64,000 nt of DNA, from NCBI GenBank assembly GCA_026874595.1, contig CM049311.1, positions 45,759,676 through 45,823,675 of the forward strand. Reading direction: 5' to 3'. Below, piece by piece: positions 1-9,655 of this stretch. The position numbers and the translations under genes are program-made. Position 1 is the stretch's first letter. Every line of letters starts with the position of its first letter. Under the pieces are notes generated by a model that searched no databases, was not told the DNA's origin, and was given only the letters and a program-made list of their open reading frames with translations. Origin of the DNA: Sipunculus nudus. Its lineage: Eukaryota > Annelida > Sipuncula > Golfingiida > Sipunculidae.

Positions 1-2
1 GT

Positions 3-89
3 GCATGGAACGTTGATGCAGACGATGCAGAGCCTGCGGGGCAGGTGGCCGTGGTAAAGAAAAACAAGTGGGCCATGACGCTCGGCTAA
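3..89 (+). CDS. possible C-terminal end of a coding exon (partial)
   Basis: From the window edge one frame stays open for 28 codons and ends in TAA at 87-89. The peptide starts AWNVDADDAEP and ends KKNKWAMTLG. This stretch is clearly richer in G+C, with mostly G/C third positions, than the AT-rich DNA after it, as expected at the junction of a last exon and a 3' UTR. I recognise no domain, and the upstream part lies outside the window. It could be chance or part of a mobile element. Confidence 0.25.
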   Translation, partial: AWNVDADDAEPAGQVAVVKKNKWAMTLG

Positions 90-2522
90 ATTCAAGGAAC
101 CTTGAACAATGGATACAATGACTCCCAGAGTGATCGTATCATGCATTTTGCCAATAGACCTAAGATATAGGTTACAGTGACTTTATTCTACATCCAGCTG
201 CTACCATTTGTGCCAATCTGACTAACAGAGTGTTAAAATCATGTTTTTTTCACAAAGCCTACAGAATATAAGTCACAGTGACATTTCAGGTTTTCAAGAA
301 TTTTTTACAGGAACCTCCCTGGGTCTTAATCAAATTAGAAGTTTCTTAGTCAAACTGTAACCAATCATGCAAATCTGTCCTATAGGGTGCTTAAATCATG
401 TTCTTTCACATATCTTGCAAAATATAATATAGGTCACTTTGACCTAATTTCAGGATTCCAAGAAGATTCTGGCCTATTAACAGCCAGACTGTTTCATATG
501 AAGGTCTCAAAATTAGAGTAAAAAATATGTAAAAATTCGAAAAAATACAGGTGGCGCCACCAATCTGAAGGAACTGATGAAACGCTCCATGAGTCTTCTC
601 CAGTCGACAGATAGCCTAGTTCTCGCTCAGAGCCGAGAGAGCAACAACGCAGTTTTTTTCCAGACAGACTGGATATATTGTAGGAAACGTTGGAATGAGC
701 GGTGGACTGCCGGAAGTAGCTGCTTGTAAGTACTGCTTTGTGGTCGTTAACTTGTTTTCGCTGTTTTTTTTTCTGGTGTTTGCACTGCCTCTCAGTGCCC
801 CCCCCCCTTCCAATTTTCAATTGCAGAACCGGTAAAATCGTCTAACCAGAAAAACCTTATAGAATTGAAAAATAGACCTTCGATGTCGGGTAGAACTATA
901 CACAAATTAGGCGGAAATCGCAGTTCCTTTAACTGACAAGAAAGGGTCAAAATAGCATGGTGAGATTCGGAGATGCTCAGGAGAACACATATTTAAAAGA
1001 GAAAGCAAAGCTCTCCAGAGCTGGATGAACGATTTTGTATGAGATGCGACGCATCAGAGATAGGGGTTGGTAGTATCCTGTCACAAGAACTTGATGGGAA
1101 ATGCACCGATTAGCTTATGCCAGTCGAAAATTACTTCCCCATGAGCAAAATTGCTCCGTTACCAAGCGGGCATGTCTTACAGTCCACAGGCTATTGGTTT
1201 GTATTTTGAAAGCTAAAGGTATAAACAAGAAAGTCATAAAATTAGCTCTGTTTATGCAGACCTTCAAATTTACAACATAGCCAGACGGGGGGAGGGGGGG
1301 GGGGGGGGGGTTCTTACCCATACTTACCCCAGGTTGTCTGAGCAGAGTGCCTGCTGCATGAAAGATATACATTATGTCTAGTTGTCATATAGTAAGATTG
1401 TAAGGTGGAGTAGTTTTACATGTTAAAGTAAGTTATAAGACAGAATAGGTTACTAGTAGTGTATGATATGGAGATAACTATTATGGAGAAAATACTGTGT
1501 ATATCAGACATATATAATGAATAAAATTTTATGTTCTTTTTAATCCTGTGTGTCTATATATGTGACAGAATGAATCCTCGTGAATCAGGTTGCTTGTAAT
1601 ATGGCAGACTGAGAAAAAATAAATAAGATAACATGTGTACACCTATTCATCTGTTATCTGCTTGGCAGTACTTAGATTAATGATACATTTAATTGCCAAA
1701 TAAGGTAAAAATATGTTTAAGGTTTGACACACAACAATTAGTTGGGACATGTACTAGTCTTAAAATTATAACATAACTGCTGTATAATATTTAACGTGTA
1801 TGGGCAGCGAAGCAGTTAACATTTTTAGCCGAGGTTTATATTTTTTATAAAATATTCATCTAGAAGTTCTCCTTTAGTATAAGTTGGTACAGGAATAACT
1901 GGAAGCAGAACACTGGATTTATGTTACTGGGGCGGGGGGGGGGGGGGGGTGCTTATTCAACTAACATGTCCGAGTCACGGTTCATTACCGGTCAATATCG
2001 ACGTCACACACTTGTCTCAATGTCTGGCGTTATACATGAGCACAAAGGCTAACATTTATCTTGTAGCATGACGTACGGCCCTGTAAATACATCAACCCCA
2101 AGTCTCCTGTCGATAAGAGGGCCTTCAGCTCACCAACATTAGGTTGGACCCACCCATCTGTTCAGGTAAGACAAAGGCCAGGCCCTGGACTGCAGATCGT
2201 CACGTGATATCGAGTGCCGATATAATGAAAAGCATATATGTACACAGAATTATTTTATTTGGCGTTTAAGCATGCGTGAACGGGTAATGGTCCGTGCACG
2301 TGGTGACAGGTGAACCTGGGTATAATTAATTCATTTACATCCTCCCTCCCTTTGATGCTGCTGTTGGTTGATACACCATTTATCAGAGCGCAGGGCCCAG
2401 TCAGATCACACAAATACACACACGCACACACATAAGCAGATATAAACACGTTATTGCTGTTATGCAAATGTATTAATTTAATAAACTTAATGTATAAACT
2501 TTAATTATTACGTATACATTGA
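90..2522. other. unique AT-rich DNA, no gene seen
   Basis: Short open frames on both strands show no recognisable domain and are not supported by composition. The stretch holds homopolymer G runs near 1286-1310 and 1931-1949, a C run near 800, and the degenerate duplication listed at 211-464. Nothing else stands out. Confidence 0.6.
211..464. repeat. old ~160-bp duplication with GTCACAGTGAC dyad
   Basis: Two diverged copies (about 211-300 and 369-464) run in the same order: a CCAATCTG/CAAATCTG start, AAATCATGTT, a CAC-rich middle, an (A)GGTCAC..TGAC element, then TTTCAGG and CAAGAA. The first copy contains GTCACAGTGAC, an 11-nt perfect dyad, and the second has GGTCACTTTGACC. The copies are about 160 bp apart. 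A diverged tandem duplication explains this; I cannot tell whether it belongs to an interspersed family. Confidence 0.45.
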
Positions 2523-3240
2523 TCCACGCACGTCCACCTGGTGTTATGTACATTTGCCTTTCATTAATCTATGGACGTCCACCTAGTGTTGTGTACATCT
2601 GTCTTACACTAATGCACGGACGTCCATCAAGTGTTGTGTACATTTCTCTTACATAAATCCAAGGACGTCCACCTGGTGTTGTCTACATTTGCCGTATATT
2701 CATGCACGGACGTCCATCAGGTGTCGTGTACATTTCCCTTACAATACTGCACGGACGTCCATCAGGTGTCGTGTACATTTCCCTTACATTACTGCATGGA
2801 CGTTCACCTGGTGTTGTATACATTTGCCTGAAATTAATGCACGGACGTCCATCAGGTGTTGTGTACATTCGCCTTACATAATTGATGCACGAACGTCTAT
2901 CAGGTGTTGTTGTGTACATTTGTCTTACTTTAATCCACGGACGTTCACCTGGTGTTGTGTACATTTCCCTTACATTAATGTACAGACGTCCATCAGGTTT
3001 TGTGTACATTTGCCTTACATGAATGCACGACGTCCATCTCGTGTTGTGTACATTTGCCTAACATTAATGCACGGACGTCTATCAGGTGTTGTGTACATTT
3101 GCCTTACATTAATCCATTGACGTCCACCTGGTGTTGTGTACATTTGCCTAACATTGATGCACGGACGTCAATCAGGTGTTGTGTACATTTGCCTTTCATT
3201 AATCCACGGACGTCTACCTGGTGTTCTGTACATAATTTCG
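2523..3240. repeat. 45-bp minisatellite, about 16 units
   Basis: The unit reads approximately GGACGTCCATCAGGTGTTGT, GTACATTTGCCTTACATTAATGCAC, for 45 bp. Each unit carries the palindromes GGACGTCC and TGTACA. Units alternate between ATCAGG and ACCTGG variants and diverge at scattered positions. Because 45 is a multiple of three, frames on both strands stay open for up to 143 codons. One unit near 2880-2915 has two separate 3-bp insertions, while a 1-bp loss near 3028 shifts the frame. I see no reason to call it a gene. Confidence 0.92.
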
Positions 3241-3504
3241 ATGGTCTTATGTAAAAATACACATGGTTTTAAAAATTTCAAATTACCATTTTCACGTGTT
3301 TTTTAAATAAGGAAAACAAATGACTTGACTCGCTTACCAAAATACTCTAATGCTCGAAAAAGGACTTTGACTCGACTGGTCTGAACTGGGACGTTAACTG
3401 GAAATCGAAACACCGGAGTACATATCTAAGTATCACGTCTAGTTAGTCCTGTCTAGGTGCCCCTCATTTAATGGTCAATGGATATGTGCGGGGGAAGAGT
3501 CCAC

Positions 3505-6500
3505 AAGCAGACCCTGTGAAGAGACGTTTTAACGGTCTACATGTAGACCCTGTGAATTTAAGAGACGTATGAACAGTCTGCATGTAGAACCTGTGATGAG
3601 ACGTATGAACAGTCTACATGTAGACTCTGTGAAGAGATTTAAGAACAGTCTACATGTAGACTCTGTTAAGAGACATATGAACAGTTACATGTTTACTCTG
3701 TGAAGAGACGTATGAATAGTCTTCACGTAGACTCTGTGAAGAGACATATAAACAATCTACATGTAGACTCTGTGAAGAGATGTAAGAACACTCTACATGT
3801 AGACTCTGTGAAGAGACGTATGAACAGTCTACATGTAGACTCTGTTAAAAGACATATGAACAGTTACATGTTTACTCTGTGAAGAGACGTATGAATAGTC
3901 TTCACGTAGACTCTGTGAAGAGACATATAAACAATCTACATGTAGACTCTGTGAAGAGATGTAAGAACAGTCTACATGTAGACTCTGTAAAGAGACGTAT
4001 GAACAGTCTACATGCAGACTCTGTGAAGAGACGTATGAACGGTCTACATGTAGACCCTGTGAAGAGACGTTTGAACGGTCTACATGTAGACCCTGTGAAG
4101 AGACGTATGAACGGTCTACATGTAGACCCTGTGAAGAGACGTTTGAACGGTCTACATGTAGACCCTGTGAAGAGACGTATGAACGGTCTACATGTAGACT
4201 CTGTGAAGAGACGTATGAACAGTCTACATGCAGACTCTGTAAAGAGACGTATGAACAGTCTACATGTAGACTCTGTGAAGAGACATATAAACAATCTACA
4301 TGCAGACTCTGTGAAGAGATGTAAGAACAGTCTACATGTAGACTCTGTAAAGAGACGTATGAACAGTCTACATGCAGACTCTGTGAAGAGACATATAAAC
4401 AATCTACATGGAGACTCTGTGAAGAGATGTAAGAACAGTCTACACGTAGACTCTGTAAAGAGACGGATGAACAGTCTACATGCAGACTCTGTGAAGAGAC
4501 GTATGAACGGTCTACATGTAGACTCTGTGAAGAGATGTAAGAACAGTCTACATGTAGACTCTGTAAAGAGACGTATGAACAGTCTACATGCAGACTCTGT
4601 GAAGAGACGTATGAACGGTCTACATGTGGACCCTGTGAAGAGACGTTTGAACGGTCTACATGTAGACCCTGTGAAGAGACGTATGAACAGTCTACATGTA
4701 GTCTCTGTGAAGAGACGTATGAACAGTCTACATGTAGACACTGTCAAGAGACGTTTGAACGGTCTACATGTAGACCCTGTGAAGAGAGGTATGAACAGTC
4801 TACACGTAGACTCTATGAAGAGACTAATGAATAGTCTTCATGTAGACTCTGTGAAGAGACGTATGAATAGTCTTCATGTAGACTCTGTGAAGAGATGTAA
4901 GAACAGTCTACATGCAGACTCTGTAAAGAGACGTATGAACAGTCTACATGCAGACTCTGTGAAGAGACGTATGAACGGTCTACATGTAGACCCTGTGAAG
5001 ATACGTTTGAACGGTCTACATGTAGACCCTGTGAAGAGACGTTTGAACGGTCTACATGTAGTCTCTGTGAAGAGACGTATGAACAGTCTACATGTAGACA
5101 CTGTCAAGAGACGTTTGAACGGTCTACATGTAGACCCTGTGAAGAGAGGTATGAACAGTCTACACGTAGACTCTATGAAGAGACTAATGAATAGTCTTCA
5201 TGTAGACTCTGTGAAGAGACGTATGAATAGTCTTCATGTAGACTCTGTGAAGAGATGTAAGAACAGTCTACATGCAGACTCTGTAAAGAGACGTATGAAC
5301 AGTCTACATGCAGACTCTGTGAAGAGACATATAAACAATCTACATGTAGACTCTATGAAGAGATGTAAGAACAGTCTACATGTAGACTCTGTAAAGAGAC
5401 GTATGAACAGTCTACATGCAGACTCTGTGAAAAGACGTATGAACGGTCTACATGTAGACTCTGTGAAGAGATGTAAGAACAGTCTACATGTAGACTCTGT
5501 AAAGAGACGTATGAACACTCTACATGCAGACTCTGTGAAGAGACGTATGAACGGTCTACATGTAGACCCTGTGAAGAGAGGTATGAACAGTCTACACGTA
5601 GACTCTATGAAGAGACTAATGAATAGTCTTCATGTAGACTCTGTGAAGAGACGTATGAATGGTCTTCATGTAGACTCTGTGAAGAGATGTAAGAACAGTC
5701 TACATGCAGACTCTGTAAAGAGACGTATGAACGGTCTACATGTAGACCCTGTGAAGAGACGTTTGAACGGTCTACATGTAGACCCTGTGAAGAGACGTAT
5801 GAACAGTCTACATGTAGACCCTGTGAAGAGACGTATGAACAGTCTACATGTAGACACTGTCAAGAGACGTATGAACAGTCTACATGTAGACACTGTCAAG
5901 AGTCGTTTGAACGGTCTACATGTAGACCCTGTGAAGAGAGGTATGAACAGTCTACACGTAGACTCTATGAAGAGACTAATGAATAGTCTTCATGTAGACT
6001 CTGTGAAGAGACGTATGAATAGTCTTCATGTAGACTCTGTGAAGAGATGTAAGAACAGTCTACATGCAGACTCTGTAAAGAGACGTATGAACAGTCTACA
6101 TGCAGACTCTGTGAAGAGACGTATGAACGGTCTACATGTAGACCCTGTGAAGAGACGTTTGAACGGTCTACATGTAGACCCTGTGAAGAGACGTATGAAC
6201 AGTCTACATGTAGTCTCTGTGAAGAGACGTATGAACAGTCTACATGTAGACACTGGCAAGAGACGTTTGAACGGTCTACATGTAGACCCTGTGAAGAGAG
6301 GTATGAACAGTCTACACGTAGACTCTATGAAGAGACTAATGAATAGTCTTCATGTAGACTCTGTGAAGAGACGTATGAATAGTCTTCATGTAGACTCTGT
6401 GAAGAGATGTAAGAACAGTCTACATGTAGACTCTGTAAAGAGACGTATGAACAGTCTACATTTAGATCTTGTGAAAAGACGTATGAATAGTCTACATGTG

Positions 6501-7275
6501 GACTCTGTGAAGAGACATATGAACAGTCTACATTTAGATCTTGTGAAAAAACGTATGAATAGTCTACATGTGGACTCTGTGAAGAGACATATGAACAGTC
6601 TACATTTAGATCTTGTGAAAAGACGTATGAATAGTCTACATGTGGACTCTGTGAAGAGACATATGAACAGTCTACATGTAGACTCTGTAAAGAGACGTAT
6701 GAACAGTCTACATGCAGACTCAGTGAAGAGACGTATGAACAGTCTACATTTAGATCTTGTGAAGAGACTAATGAACAGTCTACATGTAGACTCTATGAAG
6801 AGACTAATGAATAGTCTACATTTAGATCTTGTGAAGAGACTAATGAACAGTCTACACGTAGACTCTATGAAGAGACTAATGAACAGTCTACATGTAGACT
6901 CTATGAAGAGACTAATGAATAGTCTTCATGTAGACTCTGTGAAGAGACTAATGAATAGTCTTCATGTAGACTCTGTGAAGAGATGTAAGAACAGTCTACA
7001 TGCAGACTCTGTGCAGAGACGTATGAACAGTCTACATGTAGACTCTATGAAGAGACTAATGAACAGTCTACATGTAGACTCTATGAAGAGACTAATGAAC
7101 AGTCTACATGTAGACTCTATGAAGAGACTAATGAATAGTCTTCATGTAGACTCTGTGAAGAGACGTATGAATAGTCTTCATGTAGACTCTGTGAAGAGAT
7201 GTAAGAACAGTCTACATGCAGACCCTGTGCAGAGACGTATGAACAGTCTACATGTAGAGCATGTTCAACGTCATT
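3505..7275. repeat. 36-bp minisatellite, about 105 units, with higher-order blocks
   Basis: The unit is GTGAAGAGACGTATGAACAG followed by TCTACATGTAGACTCT (36 bp). It contains AGTCTACATGTAGACT, a perfect 16-bp palindrome. Variant units (CATGCAGAC, GACCCT, TTGAACGG, TGTAAGAAC, AGTCTTCATG, CTAATGAAT) recur in fixed order. A block starting TACACGTAGACTCTATGAAG recurs at about 4801, 5161, 5593, 5953 and 6313, so the higher-order spacing is mostly 360 bp (10 units) with one 432-bp step (12 units). Near 3685 and 3865 two units share a 1-bp deletion, 179 bp apart. Confidence 0.96.
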
Positions 7276-7280
7276 TATGA
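3879..7280 (+). CDS. 1133-codon repeat-encoded open frame, doubtful gene
   Basis: One plus-strand frame is open for 1133 codons across the 36-bp array. It encodes about 94 copies of a basic 12-residue unit, MNSLHVDSVKRR, with variants such as MNGLHVDPVKRR and CKNSLHADSVKR. It ends just past the array with TGA. The predicted product is lysine/arginine-rich with no signal peptide, membrane segment or known domain. The opposite strand is repeatedly broken, because the synonymous CTA-to-CTT change creates an antisense TGA. Upstream, two units with a 1-bp deletion break the frame. I see no promoter or splice signals. An open frame is expected by default from a 36-bp unit without an in-frame stop, so this is most likely non-coding. 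Confidence 0.15.
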   Translation: MKRRMNSLHVDSVKRHINNLHVDSVKRCKNSLHVDSVKRRMNSLHADSVKRRMNGLHVDPVKRRLNGLHVDPVKRRMNGLHVDPVKRRLNGLHVDPVKRRMNGLHVDSVKRRMNSLHADSVKRRMNSLHVDSVKRHINNLHADSVKRCKNSLHVDSVKRRMNSLHADSVKRHINNLHGDSVKRCKNSLHVDSVKRRMNSLHADSVKRRMNGLHVDSVKRCKNSLHVDSVKRRMNSLHADSVKRRMNGLHVDPVKRRLNGLHVDPVKRRMNSLHVVSVKRRMNSLHVDTVKRRLNGLHVDPVKRGMNSLHVDSMKRLMNSLHVDSVKRRMNSLHVDSVKRCKNSLHADSVKRRMNSLHADSVKRRMNGLHVDPVKIRLNGLHVDPVKRRLNGLHVVSVKRRMNSLHVDTVKRRLNGLHVDPVKRGMNSLHVDSMKRLMNSLHVDSVKRRMNSLHVDSVKRCKNSLHADSVKRRMNSLHADSVKRHINNLHVDSMKRCKNSLHVDSVKRRMNSLHADSVKRRMNGLHVDSVKRCKNSLHVDSVKRRMNTLHADSVKRRMNGLHVDPVKRGMNSLHVDSMKRLMNSLHVDSVKRRMNGLHVDSVKRCKNSLHADSVKRRMNGLHVDPVKRRLNGLHVDPVKRRMNSLHVDPVKRRMNSLHVDTVKRRMNSLHVDTVKSRLNGLHVDPVKRGMNSLHVDSMKRLMNSLHVDSVKRRMNSLHVDSVKRCKNSLHADSVKRRMNSLHADSVKRRMNGLHVDPVKRRLNGLHVDPVKRRMNSLHVVSVKRRMNSLHVDTGKRRLNGLHVDPVKRGMNSLHVDSMKRLMNSLHVDSVKRRMNSLHVDSVKRCKNSLHVDSVKRRMNSLHLDLVKRRMNSLHVDSVKRHMNSLHLDLVKKRMNSLHVDSVKRHMNSLHLDLVKRRMNSLHVDSVKRHMNSLHVDSVKRRMNSLHADSVKRRMNSLHLDLVKRLMNSLHVDSMKRLMNSLHLDLVKRLMNSLHVDSMKRLMNSLHVDSMKRLMNSLHVDSVKRLMNSLHVDSVKRCKNSLHADSVQRRMNSLHVDSMKRLMNSLHVDSMKRLMNSLHVDSMKRLMNSLHVDSVKRRMNSLHVDSVKRCKNSLHADPVQRRMNSLHVEHVQRHL

Positions 7281-7383
7281 CAACACTAACACATTAAACG
7301 ACTCAACGTCTCTCATGACGCCAGTAAAACCTATACCATTACATGCCATCCATGATACCAATATTACATTTACAGTTGACCGA

Positions 7384-7625
7384 AACTCATAACACCATTA
7401 AAACATAAAACAAATCAACATCATTAAAAGTAAAACATAAACAAATCAACATCACTCATAACACCAATAAATCATAAAACAAATCAACATCACCCATAAC
7501 ACCAGTAAAACATAAAACAAATCATCATCACTCGTATCACCAGTAAAACATAAAACAATTCAACATCACTCATATCACATATAATTAATTAAACATATCA
7601 ACATCACTCATAACACCAGACAGAC
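7384..7625. repeat. degenerate ~38-bp minisatellite, about 6 units
   Basis: Units follow AACACCAATAAAtCATAAAA, CAAATCAACATCACtCAT with substitutions and small indels, repeated from about 7384 to 7620. The array begins about 110 bp after the 36-bp array but shares no obvious unit with it. There is no coding content. Confidence 0.75.
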
Positions 7626-8440
7626 ATGAAGGAGAGTGAACAGTTGGTGACATTTCGCCTGTCTGTCATAAGCGAAGTGTGGCTGTCTTCAGATCATGAA
7701 GAAAGTAGATATTTATAAAGTAACCCCTTGGTGTTGATTCCCCCTTAGCCCACACTTTCCAGCGGCTTGACTGAATGGAACTGTGTCTGGCGGAGGCTGT
7801 ACCCTGAGAGGCCAATGGTATAATATGACAGCCTTGATGAATACATGGAAACCGAATAGTTTGTATAAATGGAACTCAAGATCCTCAAAAAAGTGGTACT
7901 TGGAGGAAAACCTATTTTTTGTCCAGAACATTTAGAGAGGGCTTCCAGGACCTGAGGCCCGGGAGTGTATGACAGGACAGGATGTTCACAATGAGCCTCT
8001 CAGCACATTTCGTGTGCAGCCCGCTATGTATATTCATGCCATGTTGACCTGGGCGGCGGGCTTTTTTTCGCCCGTTGTCATTGTAAAGGATCTATCGCCT
8101 ACTATATCATTAGTCAAGATTGGTTTAGAGCGGGATACCTTTGATAAGCAGAGCCTGTCATTAACGATCCTCCAGTAGGCCACAACCACCGGCGACTGCG
8201 AGGTGTCAAACGACCAAGCATGTCCAGGCCAAGCCAACTGAAAAGAACCAGTAGTCTTACCAATGTTTTATGTTTTGTGGCTTGACAGGCTTCCGTATTG
8301 AGCATTTATGTAGATATATCTCGAGCAAGATATAAAATAATATTCTACCAGTCCTTGAACCACAAGACCTCGGGAAACCACCCTTCCATAGCATGTAAAA
8401 ACTTTAATGTCCAGCACTTTCACGCTCTTTCTTTAACACA

Positions 8441-8492
<52 letters not shown>

Positions 8493-8659
8493 TTTTGTTA
8501 AAGTTTATGACAAATCTGGACTGGTGAGCATGTTGTTCAGTTATAATTGATATGTTTTAATATTTATCCCCTGCAACTTTTACTAAGTAGATAAAAAATG
8601 TGGATCTCAGGATGAATCTGGTTTCTGTACATCACCAAAGTTGTGCAATAAAGGTCCTA
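7626..8659. other. unique DNA, no gene seen
   Basis: Several open frames of 60-72 codons overlap each other on both strands around 7713-8305. None has a recognisable motif, good start context or supporting composition. A (TA)n tract lies at 8442-8490. Confidence 0.55.
8442..8490. repeat. (TA)n microsatellite
   Basis: Near-perfect alternating TA for about 49 bp. Confidence 0.97.
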
Positions 8660-9655
8660 TAGATAAACTGGTATGGTTTAACATATCAGACCACCTGTAA
8701 TCATTAAAGATGGAATAATAACATCTGTAACCATGTACAGACCGCACCCATGGTAAAATAATTAGACCATCTGTTATCAGGTTAACGTACTGGTATATGA
8801 ATTTGAGGACCTGCGGGATATGTATAACTGGGTAAAGGACAGAATTTCAAATTAACTAGTAGTGACAGGTGGTGACCTATGGCGCGACACAGGGTGGACA
8901 GCGGGAACTTGATACCTGTGGAATGTAGGGATCCAAAAGGGACCTCGGGCGATTCGGGTCCAGTAAAGTGGATGTAGCCGGGCTGGCCGGTCGACTTCTT
9001 ACCATGTTATGGCTGTACACCGATTTGTACATTAAATTTGGCTTGCATCATCCGGATTGATAGTGGTAGTTTTTGGTTTGTCGACGACTGTGGACAAGAG
9101 CCAACCAGTAGTCGTTACACAGGTGTAGATGGAAGCCGAAACATATACGACCCCCTGTAATCATTCACAGATGGAATAATGCCACTGCTAACATGTACAG
9201 ATGGAAATAGTGGTAAAACATATCAAATCACAAATTATCATGTACATATGGAAGTCGTTGTAAAATGTATTAGACCACTTTAACATGTACATATAGAAGC
9301 TTAGTAAGACATATCTGACCACATAATCAAGTGCAGATGGAAGCGTGGTAAAACACATAAGACCATTTCTAACATATACAGATGGAAGTCTTGGTAAAAC
9401 ATATCAGACCACCTGAATTATGTACAAAGAGAAGCCATTATAAAACATGTTAGACCATCTGTAATCATGTTCAGATGGAAGCGTAGAAAAAATATCAGAC
9501 CATCTGCAATTTTGTAAGGATGGAAGCGTAATAGAAAATATCAGACCACCAGTAGTCATGTACAGATGGATGCTTGTAAAACATATCAGACCACCCGTAA
9601 TTATGTACAGGTGAACCCAAGGTAAAACTTGTGATCATCTACAGGTGGAAAAAAT
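8660..9655. repeat. old degenerate ~46-bp tandem array
   Basis: Blocks of the form CATGTACAGATGGAAGC, GTGGTAAAACATATCAGACCACCTGTAAT recur. Spacings between successive AGATGG-type motifs from 9199 to 9519 are 47, 45, 44, 45, 47, 45 and 46 bp. Two or three similar blocks lie at 8660-8780, then about 330 bp of unrelated DNA intervenes, and the main run resumes at about 9110. Divergence is far higher than in the other arrays, so it appears no longer homogenised. Confidence 0.8.

Noticed and set aside
3902-4747. Antisense 281-codon frame in the 36-bp array
   Set aside because: It is a mirror of the repeat, broken several times further on, and begins at a non-ATG codon.
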